A DNA stretch of 64,000 nucleotides, taken from contig NZ_CP152342.1 in NCBI RefSeq assembly GCF_045291395.1, positions 2,046,001 to 2,110,000 of the forward strand, read 5' to 3'. Source of the stretch: MR-S7 sp000400995 (lineage in GTDB: Bacteria > Pseudomonadota > Gammaproteobacteria > Burkholderiales > Burkholderiaceae_C). A model generated the notes under the pieces. That model was given only the letters and a program-made list of their open reading frames with translations. It made no database searches and was not told where the DNA came from. Both the position numbers and the translations under genes were made by a program. Shown in pieces: positions 7,455 to 15,264 of this stretch; within the stretch, counting starts at the first letter, position 1; every line of letters begins with the position of its first letter.

Positions 7455-8816
7455 GTGAATCTGCAGACATGGATCTCAGGCCGGGTGCGCAAGGCACCCG
7501 AGAACTTCATACCGGGCAGCGGCGTGGGCACCGTCTTCGCCGAGGCGCGTGCCGGCCGGCGCGACTTCATCCGCAATGCGTTCGCCGCGGCGGCCTCGGG
7601 CGTGGCCGCCAGCGCGGCGATCGCCCAAGGCGCGGCCGCCGCGGGCGACGGCGATCCCGCCATCCTGAAGCTGCCCGCGCACAGCACGGGCCTGGGCCAG
7701 CCGGTGGCCGCGGAAGGCTACGGCAAGCCCTCGAAATACGAAACCAACGTGCAGCGCCGCACCAGCCCGGGCCTGACGCAGACGCGGCAGGCATCGGTGT
7801 CGTTCGCGCCGCTGCAGTCGCTGTTCGGCATCGTCACGCCCAGCGGCCTGCACTTCGAGCGCCACCACCAGGGCTGGTGGGACATCGACCCGTCCCAGCA
7901 CCGCCTCATGGTCAACGGCATGGTCAAGGCCGCCAAGGTCTTCACCATGGACGAGATCATGCGCTTGCCTTCGGTGTCGCGCTTCCACTTCATCGAGTGC
8001 GGCGCCAACACCGGCATGGAATGGGGCAACGTGGCCGTGCCCACGGTGCAGTACACGCACGGCATGCTCTCGTGCAGCGAGTTCACGGGCGTGCCGCTCA
8101 TCACGCTGCTGCAGATGGCGGGCGCCGACCTCAAGAAAGGCCGCTTCGTGCTGGCCGAGGGCGCGGACGGCTCGTCGATGACGCGCACGATCCCCATGGA
8201 ACTCATCGAGTCCGGCGAGGTGCTCGTCGCCTACGGCCAGAACGGCGAGATGCTGCGGCCCGAGCAGGGCTACCCGCTGCGCCTCGTGGTGCCCGGCGTG
8301 CAAGGCGTGAGCTGGGTGAAATACCTGCGCCGCATCGAGGTGGGCGACCAGCCCTGGGCCGCCAAGGACGAGGCCGTGCACTACATCGACCTGATGCCCG
8401 ACGGCCAGCACCGCCAATACTCCAGCATCCAGGAATGCAAGAGCGTGGTGACCACGCCCTCGGGCGGCCAGATGCTGCTGGACAAGGGCTTCTACAACAT
8501 CACCGGCCTGGCCTGGTCCGGCCGCGGCAAGGTCCAGCGCGTGGACGTGAGCGTGGACGGCGGGCGCAACTGGCGCACCGCGCGGCTCGAGTCGCCCGTG
8601 CTGTCCAAGTGCCTCACGCGCTTCAACATCGACTGGGTGTGGGACGGCCAGCCCGCCATCATCCAGAGCCGCGCCATGGACGACACCGGCCACGTGCAGC
8701 CCAGCTACCAGCAACTGCGCGCCGCACGCGGCTCGCGCTCGATCTACCACAACAACGCCATCCAGTCCTGGGCGGTGCAGGCCAACGGGGAGGTGATCAA
8801 TGTCCAGCTCTCCTGA
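7455..8816 (+). CDS. soxC: SoxC, molybdopterin subunit of sulfane dehydrogenase
   Basis: 453 residues from a GTG start, chosen because GGGAG lies 5 bases upstream; an in-frame TTG five codons earlier has no ribosome site. The N-terminus carries the twin-arginine motif GRRDFIRNAF (34-43), as expected for a folded molybdenum enzyme exported to the periplasm. The molybdenum-ligating cysteine is C182 in FIECGANTGMEWG. The SUOX-type dimerisation domain follows (VSVDGGRNWRTARL and WVWDGQP). SoxCD oxidises the sulfane sulfur bound to SoxY, removing six electrons. The stop overlaps the soxD start by 17 bases. Complete and typical of the family. Confidence 0.95.
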   Translation: MNLQTWISGRVRKAPENFIPGSGVGTVFAEARAGRRDFIRNAFAAAASGVAASAAIAQGAAAAGDGDPAILKLPAHSTGLGQPVAAEGYGKPSKYETNVQRRTSPGLTQTRQASVSFAPLQSLFGIVTPSGLHFERHHQGWWDIDPSQHRLMVNGMVKAAKVFTMDEIMRLPSVSRFHFIECGANTGMEWGNVAVPTVQYTHGMLSCSEFTGVPLITLLQMAGADLKKGRFVLAEGADGSSMTRTIPMELIESGEVLVAYGQNGEMLRPEQGYPLRLVVPGVQGVSWVKYLRRIEVGDQPWAAKDEAVHYIDLMPDGQHRQYSSIQECKSVVTTPSGGQMLLDKGFYNITGLAWSGRGKVQRVDVSVDGGRNWRTARLESPVLSKCLTRFNIDWVWDGQPAIIQSRAMDDTGHVQPSYQQLRAARGSRSIYHNNAIQSWAVQANGEVINVQLS

Positions 8817-9870
8817 TCTGCTGCGCGCCGCCGTGCTGGCGGCCGCCCTCTGCGCAGGCCTGGGCGCGCAGGCCCAGGGCAAGCCCGGCAGCGCCCCCGC
8901 CGCGTATCCCGGCATCGGCCGCGACGCCACGCCCAAGGAGGTGGCGGCCTGGGACATCGACGTGCGTCCCGACTTCAAGGGCCTGCCCACCGGCTCCGGC
9001 AGCGTGCAGCGCGGCCAGGACGTGTGGGAATCCAAGTGCGCCTCGTGCCACGGCGTGTTCGGCGAATCCAACGAGGTGTTCAGCCCGCTCGTGGGCGGCA
9101 CCACGCCCGAGGACATCCAGACCGGCCGCGTGGCGCGGCTGCGCGACACGGGCTTTCCGGGGCGCACCACGCTCATGAAGGTGCCCACCGTCTCGACGCT
9201 GTGGGACTACATTCACCGCGCCATGCCCTGGAACCAGCCCAAGACGCTGAACACCGAGGAGGTCTATGCCGTCACGGCCTATCTGCTCAACCTCGGCGGC
9301 ATCGTGCCCGACGACTTCACGCTCTCGGACAAGAACATCGCCCAGGTGCAGGCGCGCATGCCCAACCGCAACGGCATGACGACCGACCACGCCCTGTGGC
9401 CCGGCCCCGAGTTCGGCAAGGGCCGCAAGCCCGACACGGCCGCCAAGGCCTGCATGCGCGACTGCCCCGTGGAGCCCAAGGTGGCGTCGCGCCTGCCGGA
9501 CTTCGCGCGCAACAACCACGGCAACCTCGCGGACCAGAACCGGCCCGTGGGCGCCCAGCGCGGCGTGCAGACGGCCGACCCGGCCGCCGCCCCCGCCAAG
9601 CCGGCAGCGGCCGCAGGCGCCGCGGCGCCGACCGCCCTGCTCGAAAAGAACGCCTGCACGGCCTGCCACGCGGCGGACAGCAAGCTCGTGGGCCCCTCCT
9701 TCGCCGACATCGCCAAGAAATACGGCGGCCAGGCCGACCACATCGCAGGCCGCATCCGCTCGGGCAGCAGCGGCATGTGGGGCAACATCCCCATGCCGCC
9801 GCAAACGCTCGGCGACGACGAGGCGCAGGCCATCGCGCGCTGGCTGGCCGGCGCCGCGGCCCAGCCGTAA
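8800..9870 (+). CDS. soxD: SoxD, dihaem cytochrome c subunit of sulfane dehydrogenase
   Basis: 356 residues with an N-terminal signal peptide (AAVLAAALCAGLGAQAQ). Two haem-binding sites are visible: C80-A-S-C83-H84 and C286-T-A-C289-H290, separated by an Ala/Pro linker (DPAAAPAKPAAAAGAAAP). The C-terminal haem domain closely resembles the small cytochrome at 7097-7420, down to GMWGNIPMPPQ. With SoxC it forms the complex that oxidises SoxY-bound sulfane sulfur; electrons leave through these haems. It overlaps soxC, so the two are co-translated. Full length for the dihaem form of SoxD. Confidence 0.95.
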   Translation: MSSSPDLLRAAVLAAALCAGLGAQAQGKPGSAPAAYPGIGRDATPKEVAAWDIDVRPDFKGLPTGSGSVQRGQDVWESKCASCHGVFGESNEVFSPLVGGTTPEDIQTGRVARLRDTGFPGRTTLMKVPTVSTLWDYIHRAMPWNQPKTLNTEEVYAVTAYLLNLGGIVPDDFTLSDKNIAQVQARMPNRNGMTTDHALWPGPEFGKGRKPDTAAKACMRDCPVEPKVASRLPDFARNNHGNLADQNRPVGAQRGVQTADPAAAPAKPAAAAGAAAPTALLEKNACTACHAADSKLVGPSFADIAKKYGGQADHIAGRIRSGSSGMWGNIPMPPQTLGDDEAQAIARWLAGAAAQP

Positions 9871-9920
9871 CCGCACAATCCCCTCCCCCCATCCCAGATT
9901 CATTGCAACAGGAGACGACG

Positions 9921-10388
9921 ATGATTTCTCGCAAGACCTCTCGCAGAGCAGCCCTCCAGCAGAGCCTGGCCGTCGCCGGCATGCTGGTGGCCGCAGGCGT
10001 GCTGCCGCGCACGGCCCTGGCCTACAACAAGGAAGCCTTCGACGCCAAGACCGTGGCCGATGTGGTCAAGGCCCTGGGCGCCGGCGCTCCCGCCGAGAGC
10101 AAGGACGTGACCATCACCGGCCCCGACATCGCCGAGAACGGCGCCGTGGTGCCGCTGGGCGCCGCGACCACGCTGGCCGGCGTGAAGCAGCTGCTCGTGC
10201 TCGTCGAGAAGAACCCCAACACCATGGTGGCAGCCTTCAACGTGACCGATGCCGTGGAGCCCAACTTCCTCACGCGCGCCAAGCTCGGCCAGTCGTCCGA
10301 CGTGTACGCCGTGGCCATCACCAACGACGGCAAGGCCTTCTACGCCAAGAAGGAAGTCAAGGTCACCCTCGGCGGCTGCGGCGGCTGA
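9921..10388 (+). CDS. soxY: SoxY, sulfur-carrier subunit
   Basis: 155 residues. The N-terminus SRRAALQQSLAVAGMLVAAG is a twin-arginine-type signal. The protein ends in VTLGGCGG, the invariant swinging arm whose cysteine (C153) carries the sulfur intermediates covalently through the whole Sox cycle. ATG 9921 has AGGAGACGACG just upstream. It works as a heterodimer with SoxZ, encoded 30 bases downstream, in the periplasm. SoxYZ is exported folded, SoxZ having no signal of its own, which fits the Tat-like leader here. Confidence 0.96.
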   Translation: MISRKTSRRAALQQSLAVAGMLVAAGVLPRTALAYNKEAFDAKTVADVVKALGAGAPAESKDVTITGPDIAENGAVVPLGAATTLAGVKQLLVLVEKNPNTMVAAFNVTDAVEPNFLTRAKLGQSSDVYAVAITNDGKAFYAKKEVKVTLGGCGG

Positions 10389-10418
10389 TCCCACCACCCT
10401 TTTGCACAGGAGAAGAAC

Positions 10419-10730
10419 ATGGCAGATCCGATGCGCATCCGCGCCCAAGCCTCCGGCGGCAACGCCACCGTGCGTGTGCTCATGGCCCACGAGATGGAAA
10501 CCGGCCAGCGCAAGGACGCTTCCGGCAAGACCATTCCCGCCTGGTTCATCCAGGAAGTCACCGCCTCGCTCAACGGCAAGCCGGTGCTGACCGCCGAATG
10601 GGGCCCGGCCGTGTCGAAGAACCCCTTCATGCAGTTCACCGTGAAGGGCGCGAAGGCCGGCGACAAGATCGCCGTGACCTGGAAGGACAACCGCGGCGAC
10701 ACGCGGACCGACGAAGCCACGGTGAGCTGA
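10419..10730 (+). CDS. soxZ: SoxZ, partner of the SoxY sulfur carrier
   Basis: 103 residues with no signal peptide and no cysteine, as usual for SoxZ. MRIRAQASGGNATVRVLMAHEMETG and GPAVSKNPFMQFTVKGAKAGDKI are family landmarks of the immunoglobulin-like fold. It dimerises with SoxY and is carried out with it by the Tat system. CAGGAGAAGAAC precedes the ATG. A strong stem-loop with a T-run follows 12 bases after the stop, separating soxYZ from soxAXB. Confidence 0.95.
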   Translation: MADPMRIRAQASGGNATVRVLMAHEMETGQRKDASGKTIPAWFIQEVTASLNGKPVLTAEWGPAVSKNPFMQFTVKGAKAGDKIAVTWKDNRGDTRTDEATVS

Positions 10731-10742
10731 CGCCCGCCGTGC

Positions 10743-10781
10743 CGGCCGCCCGCCCATCCCGGCGGGCGGCCGCGGTTTTTT
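10743..10781 (+). terminator. Intrinsic-terminator-like stem-loop between soxZ and soxA
   Basis: CGGCCGCCCGCC (10743-10754) pairs perfectly with GGCGGGCGGCCG (10761-10772) across a 6-base loop and is followed by CGG and six T (10776-10781). It lies inside the run of sox genes, so it could stop or reduce transcription into soxAXB, or stabilise the 3' end of the soxCDYZ message. Confidence 0.75.
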
Positions 10782-10811
10782 GCCAAAAGCACTACAAGGA
10801 GAGGTGGCCCC

Positions 10812-11612
10812 ATGAGGAAGACAACACTGTGCGCCGTGCTGGCGCTCGCCGCGTTCGCGCCCCACGCGTGGGCGCAGAAATCCACGTCCGACGGCATCGC
10901 CGAATACCGCGAGATGCTGCAGGACGGCAACCCCGCCGAGCTGTTCGAAGCCAAGGGCGAAGACCTGTGGAAACAGAAACGCGGCCCCAGGAAAGCGTCG
11001 CTCGAACGCTGCGACCTGGGCAAGGGGCCCGGCGTCGTCAAGGGCGCCTTCGTGGAGCTGCCCCGCTACTTCGCCGACACCGGCAAGGTGCAGGACCTGG
11101 AGTCGCGCCTGGTCACCTGCATGAGCCAGCTGCAGGGCATCGACCCCAAGGAAGTCATCGACGGCGCCTGGGGCAAGGGCGAGCGTGCCAACGTCACCGC
11201 GCTGGCCACCTGGGTCGGCTCGCAGTCCAAGGACATGAAGTTCAACCTGCCGCAGTCGCAGCAGCAGGAGCGCGCGTTCTACGAGGTGGGCAAGCGCCTG
11301 TTCTTCCAGCGCGGCGGCTCGCACGACTTCTCCTGCGCGTCGTGCCACGGCGAGGAAGGCAAGCGCATCCGCCTGCAGGACCTGCCGCACCTGAGCGGCA
11401 AGGCCGAAGACGGCGTGGGCTTCGCGGCCTGGCCGGCCTACCGCGTCTCCAGCGGCGAGATGTGGACCATGCAGCACCGCCTGAACGACTGCTACCGCCA
11501 GCAGCGCTTCCCCGAGCCCATCTACGCCAGCGACGCCACCATCGCTTTGGGCGTCTACCTGGGCGTGAACGCCAGGGGCACGAAGTCCGCCGTTCCGGCC
11601 ATCAAGCGCTGA
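10812..11612 (+). CDS. soxA: SoxA, cytochrome c subunit of the SoxXA thiosulfate-binding complex
   Basis: 266 residues with a signal peptide (MRKTTLCAVLALAAFAPHAWA). There is a single haem site, C175-A-S-C178-H179, as in mono-haem SoxA; C67 and C103 in the N-terminal half probably form the disulfide that replaces the lost first haem. C227 in HRLNDCYRQQRF is the conserved active-site cysteine that ligates the haem as a persulfide. SoxXA couples thiosulfate to the SoxY cysteine as a thiosulfonate. CAAGGAGAGG lies upstream of the ATG. soxX follows after 17 bases. Confidence 0.95.
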   Translation: MRKTTLCAVLALAAFAPHAWAQKSTSDGIAEYREMLQDGNPAELFEAKGEDLWKQKRGPRKASLERCDLGKGPGVVKGAFVELPRYFADTGKVQDLESRLVTCMSQLQGIDPKEVIDGAWGKGERANVTALATWVGSQSKDMKFNLPQSQQQERAFYEVGKRLFFQRGGSHDFSCASCHGEEGKRIRLQDLPHLSGKAEDGVGFAAWPAYRVSSGEMWTMQHRLNDCYRQQRFPEPIYASDATIALGVYLGVNARGTKSAVPAIKR

Positions 11613-11629
11613 GGCGAAAGGAGCACACG

Positions 11630-12310
11630 ATGACACGCAAGAACACCCTCCGCTTTTCCCTCGCCTTCTCTGCTGCCGGCCTGGTGCTGGCGGGCTGCGC
11701 CGGCAGCATGCAGCAGGGCGCCGGCATGACCCCGGCCGAGCTCGATGCGCTGACCCAGAAGGTCGTCAAGGAGTCCTTCCGCGACAAGGGCATCGTCAAG
11801 GTCAGCCAGGCGTTCGCCGACGACCCCACCACCCGGGCGTGCGACGCGTCCGACGTGGCCGGGCAGCCGCTGTCCGCCGAACGCGCCAAGGAGATCGAGG
11901 CGCTCAACATGAAGACCATCCGCTGGCCCGCCGACGGCAAGTACCTGGGCGACTGGAAGGAAGGCGAGAAGATCGCCCAGAGCGGCCGCGGCCGCACCTG
12001 GACCGACAAGGCCGGAGCGGCCAACGGCGGCAACTGCTACAACTGCCACCAGATCACCAAGGAGGAAATCTCCTTCGGCACCATCGGCCCGAGCCTCTAC
12101 AACTACGGCAAGATCCGCGGCGTGACCGATCCGAACAGCCCGCAGACGCTGGAGATCGTCAAATACACCTGGGGGAAGATCTGGAACAGCAAGGCCTACA
12201 ACGCCTGCTCCAACATGCCGCGCGCCGGCCATGCCGGCATCCTCGACGAGAACCAGGTGCGCCACATCGTAGCCCTGCTGCTCGACCCGAAGTCTCCCGT
12301 CAACCGCTGA
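11630..12310 (+). CDS. soxX: SoxX, lipoprotein-type cytochrome c subunit of SoxXA
   Basis: 226 residues, longer than minimal SoxX. The N-terminus ends in the lipobox LVLAGC (C23), so the protein is probably lipid-anchored. About 100 residues precede the haem domain. The haem site is C136-Y-N-C139-H140 and the expected methionine ligand lies in NACSNMPRAGH. The sequence GGNCYNCHQ and IGPSLYNYGKIRG are typical of SoxX. With SoxA it forms the enzyme that loads thiosulfate onto SoxY. The start ATG at 11630 has AAAGGAG upstream. soxB begins 16 bases after the stop. Confidence 0.93.
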   Translation: MTRKNTLRFSLAFSAAGLVLAGCAGSMQQGAGMTPAELDALTQKVVKESFRDKGIVKVSQAFADDPTTRACDASDVAGQPLSAERAKEIEALNMKTIRWPADGKYLGDWKEGEKIAQSGRGRTWTDKAGAANGGNCYNCHQITKEEISFGTIGPSLYNYGKIRGVTDPNSPQTLEIVKYTWGKIWNSKAYNACSNMPRAGHAGILDENQVRHIVALLLDPKSPVNR

Positions 12311-12326
12311 CCAGCCGCGGCGTGCC

Positions 12327-14054
12327 ATGAACCTTTCCAAGCGTGAATTCCTGCAGGTGCTGGGCGCCGCCGGCGCGGCCGGCATGGCCCTGGGCACCCC
12401 TGCCCAGGCCGATGCCGCCACGGCGGGCAACGCCCTGTACGACGTGCCCGCCTTCGGCAACGTCTCCTTCCTGCACATGACCGACTGCCATGCGCAGTTG
12501 CGGCCGATCCACTTCCGCGAGCCCAATGTCAACATCGGCATCGGCGCGATGAAGGGGCAGCGCCCGCACCTCGTGGGCGAGGCGCTGCTGAAATCCGTCA
12601 ACGTGCGCCCCGGCACGCCGGGCGCGCACGCGTTCACCTACCTGGACTTCGAGCAGGCCGCGCGCCGCTACGGCCGCGTGGGCGGCTTCGCGCACCTCTC
12701 GACGCTGGTGCAGCGCATGAAAGCCAGCCGCAAGGGCGCGCTGCTGCTCGACGGCGGCGACACCTGGCAGGGATCGGCCACGTCGCTGTGGACGAACGGG
12801 CAGGACATGGTCGATGCCTGCAAGCTGCTCGGCGTTGACGTGATGACCGGCCACTGGGAGTTCACCTACGGCATGGAGCGCGTGCAGGAGATCGTCGAGA
12901 AGGACTTCGCGGGCAAGGTCGATTTCGTGGCGCAGAACGTCAAGACCGCCGACTTCGGCGATCCGGTGTTCAAGCCCTACGTGATCCGCGAGATCAACGG
13001 CGTGCCCTGCGCCATCATCGGCCAGGCGTTTCCCTACACGCCCATCGCCAATCCGCGCTACATGGTGGCCGACTGGAGCTTCGGCATCCAGGACGACAAC
13101 CTGCAGAAGATGGTGGACGAGGCGCGTGGCAAAGGCGCCAAGGTGGTCGTCGTGCTCTCGCACAACGGCATGGACGTGGACCTCAAGATGGCCAGCCGCG
13201 TACGCGGCATCGACGCCATCCTGGGCGGCCACACGCACGACGGCATGCCCGTGCCCACGCTGGTCGAGAACGCGGGCGGCAAGACCATCGTGACCAACGC
13301 GGGCTCCAATGGCAAGTTCCTCGGCGTGCTCGACTTCGACGTGCAGGGCGGCCAGGTGCGCGACTTCCGCTACCGCCTGCTGCCCGTTTTCGCCAACCTG
13401 CTGCCGGCCGACAAGGCCATGGATGCGCTCATCACGCGCATCCGCGCGCCCTACGAGGCCAAGCTGGCCGAGGTGCTCGCGCGCACCGACGGCACGCTGT
13501 ACCGGCGCGGCAACTTCAACGGCACGGGCGACCAGTTGCTGCTCGACGCCATGATGGAGGTGCAAGGCGCGCAGATCGCGTTCTCGCCGGGCTTCCGCTG
13601 GGGCACGACGCTGCTGCCGGGCCAGGACATCACGCGCGAGTGGCTCATGGACATGACCGCCACCACGTATTCCTATGCCACCGTGAGCGAGATGACAGGC
13701 GCCACCATCAAGACCGTGCTGGAAGACGTGTGCGACAACCTCTTCAACCCAGACCCCTACTACCAGCAGGGCGGCGACATGGTGCGCGTGGGGGGCCTCA
13801 GCTACACCTGCGACCCCACGGCCGGCATGGGCCGGCGCATCGACAACCTGCGGCTGGGAGATGCCCTGCTGGAAGCCGACCGCGTCTACAAGGTGGCCGG
13901 CTGGGCGCCCGTGGCCGAGGAAGCCAAGAGCGCGGGCAACAAGCAGATCTGGGAAGTGGTCGAGCCCTGGCTGCAGTCCAAGAAGGTCATCGCGCCGCGC
14001 AAGCTCAACGAGCCCGCGCTGAAGAACGTGCTGCCCAACCCGGGAATCGCCTGA
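12327..14054 (+). CDS. soxB: SoxB, dimanganese S-sulfonate hydrolase (thiol sulfate hydrolase)
   Basis: 575 residues of the calcineurin-like phosphatase plus 5'-nucleotidase C-terminal fold. The N-terminus SKREFLQVLGAAGAAGMALG is a Tat-like signal in which Lys replaces the first Arg. Metal-site segments are visible: TDCHAQL near residue 52, DGGDTWQGS, GHWEF (where GNHEF is usual in 5'-nucleotidases; GHWEF is the SoxB form), VVLSHNGMDVD and GGHTHDGMP. SoxB hydrolyses sulfate from SoxY-bound S-thiosulfonate. It is the last sox gene here; a palindromic repeat that may act as terminator begins 17 bases after the stop. Confidence 0.96.
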   Translation: MNLSKREFLQVLGAAGAAGMALGTPAQADAATAGNALYDVPAFGNVSFLHMTDCHAQLRPIHFREPNVNIGIGAMKGQRPHLVGEALLKSVNVRPGTPGAHAFTYLDFEQAARRYGRVGGFAHLSTLVQRMKASRKGALLLDGGDTWQGSATSLWTNGQDMVDACKLLGVDVMTGHWEFTYGMERVQEIVEKDFAGKVDFVAQNVKTADFGDPVFKPYVIREINGVPCAIIGQAFPYTPIANPRYMVADWSFGIQDDNLQKMVDEARGKGAKVVVVLSHNGMDVDLKMASRVRGIDAILGGHTHDGMPVPTLVENAGGKTIVTNAGSNGKFLGVLDFDVQGGQVRDFRYRLLPVFANLLPADKAMDALITRIRAPYEAKLAEVLARTDGTLYRRGNFNGTGDQLLLDAMMEVQGAQIAFSPGFRWGTTLLPGQDITREWLMDMTATTYSYATVSEMTGATIKTVLEDVCDNLFNPDPYYQQGGDMVRVGGLSYTCDPTAGMGRRIDNLRLGDALLEADRVYKVAGWAPVAEEAKSAGNKQIWEVVEPWLQSKKVIAPRKLNEPALKNVLPNPGIA

Positions 14055-14070
14055 ATTGAGATAAAAAAGG

Positions 14071-14111
14071 GCTCCAGCGCTTGCCAGTCAAGCGCTGGCA
14101 GCTCTCTTTTT
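14071..14111. repeat. Intergenic palindromic repeat, intact copy after soxB
   Basis: CCAGCGCTTG-CCAGT-CAAGCGCTGG is a perfect stem with CAGCTCTCTTTTT after it. It resembles a terminator and ends the sox operon. It matches the copies listed at 21079, 43141, 47341 and 49867. Confidence 0.8.
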
Positions 14112-14117
14112 GAATTC

Positions 14118-14146
14118 CTGTCATTCCCCTGCGCGGTCCCTAGAAT
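14118..14146 (+). promoter_or_regulatory. Probable promoter of the second YeeE/YedE gene, leaderless
   Basis: CTGTCA (14118-14123) and TAGAAT (14141-14146) are spaced 17 bases. The -10 box ends only 5 bases before the ATG at 14152 and no Shine-Dalgarno is present, so the transcript probably begins at or next to the start codon. Confidence 0.55.
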
Positions 14147-14151
14147 CCCGC

Positions 14152-15258
14152 ATGGCTCCCGCAGACTTCCAAGCCCTCGTCACCTCCACCCTCGCCCTCG
14201 CCTTCGTGATCTCGGCCCTGTTCGGGGCCGTGGCGCGGCACACGCATTTCTGCACCATGGGCGCCATCAGCGACGCGGTGAGCCTGGGCGACTGGTCGCG
14301 CATGCGCCAGTGGGCCATGGCCGTGGGCGTGGCGATGTGCGGCTTCGCGGTGCTGGCCCGGATCGGCTGGGTGGACCCGGCCCACACGCTCTACGCCTCC
14401 ACCAGCGTGCTGTGGCTCTCGGCCCTCGTCGGCGGTGCGCTGTTCGGCTTCGGCATGGTGATCGCCTCGGGCTGCGGCAGCAAGAACCTGATCCGCCTGG
14501 GCGGCGGCAGCCTCAAGTCGCTCGTGGTGTTCGTCGTGATGGGCCTGGCCGCGTTCGCCACGCTCAAGGGCATCACGGCCGTGCTGCGCGTGCTCACCGT
14601 CGATGCGGTGCAGTGGCCGCTGCAGGGCCAGGCCTTCCTGCCCGACGTGCTGGCGCGCTGGTCGGGTGCGCCGCTGCCGATGCTGCGGCTGGGCGCTGGC
14701 CTGCTGCTGGGCGGCCTGCTGATCGCCTGGGCGCTGGGTGGGCGGCGCGACGCGCGCAGCCTGCTCGGCGGTGCGGGCATCGGCGCGCTGGCGGTGGCCG
14801 CGTGGTGGCTCAGCGGCCACTGGGCCGAGGTGCAGGAACACCCGCAGACCCTGGAGCACCTGTACGCGGCCACCTATACGGGCCGCATCGAGGCGCTGAG
14901 CTTCGCCACGCCGGTAGCCCACACGCTCGACTGGCTGATGTTCTTCAGCGACCGCAACAAGGTGCTCACCGTGGGCGTGGTGTCGGTGCTCGGCGTCATC
15001 GCGGGCGCGGCCGTGCATGCGCTGTGCACGCGCGAGTTCCGCTGGCAGGGCTTCGCGGGCACGGATGACCTGGCGCACCACCTCGCGGGCGCCGCGCTCA
15101 TGGGCGTGGGCGGCGTGACGGCCATGGGCTGCACCATCGGCCAGGGCGTCAGCGCGATCTCCACGCTGCACCTGGCGAGCTTTCCGGCGGTGCTTGCCAT
15201 CATCGGCGGAGCCGCCGCGGCACTGCGCTACCAGAACTGGCGGCTGGAGCGCATGTAG
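14152..15258 (+). CDS. YeeE/YedE sulfur-compound transporter, second copy
   Basis: 368 residues with about ten hydrophobic segments. Family cysteine motifs are RHTHFCTMGAISD near residue 30, VIASGCGSKNLIRLGGGSLKS, and AMGCTIGQGVSAIS near the end. It differs clearly from the copy at 4355-5464 and belongs to the branch with a SxG-C-G-S-K-NLIR motif. The ATG at 14152 begins immediately after a promoter-like TAGAAT, with no ribosome-binding site. Placed after soxB but separated by a terminator-like repeat, it probably imports thiosulfate or another sulfur species in parallel with Sox oxidation. Exact substrate unknown. Confidence 0.87.
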   Translation: MAPADFQALVTSTLALAFVISALFGAVARHTHFCTMGAISDAVSLGDWSRMRQWAMAVGVAMCGFAVLARIGWVDPAHTLYASTSVLWLSALVGGALFGFGMVIASGCGSKNLIRLGGGSLKSLVVFVVMGLAAFATLKGITAVLRVLTVDAVQWPLQGQAFLPDVLARWSGAPLPMLRLGAGLLLGGLLIAWALGGRRDARSLLGGAGIGALAVAAWWLSGHWAEVQEHPQTLEHLYAATYTGRIEALSFATPVAHTLDWLMFFSDRNKVLTVGVVSVLGVIAGAAVHALCTREFRWQGFAGTDDLAHHLAGAALMGVGGVTAMGCTIGQGVSAISTLHLASFPAVLAIIGGAAAALRYQNWRLERM

Positions 15259-15264
15259 CCGGTA

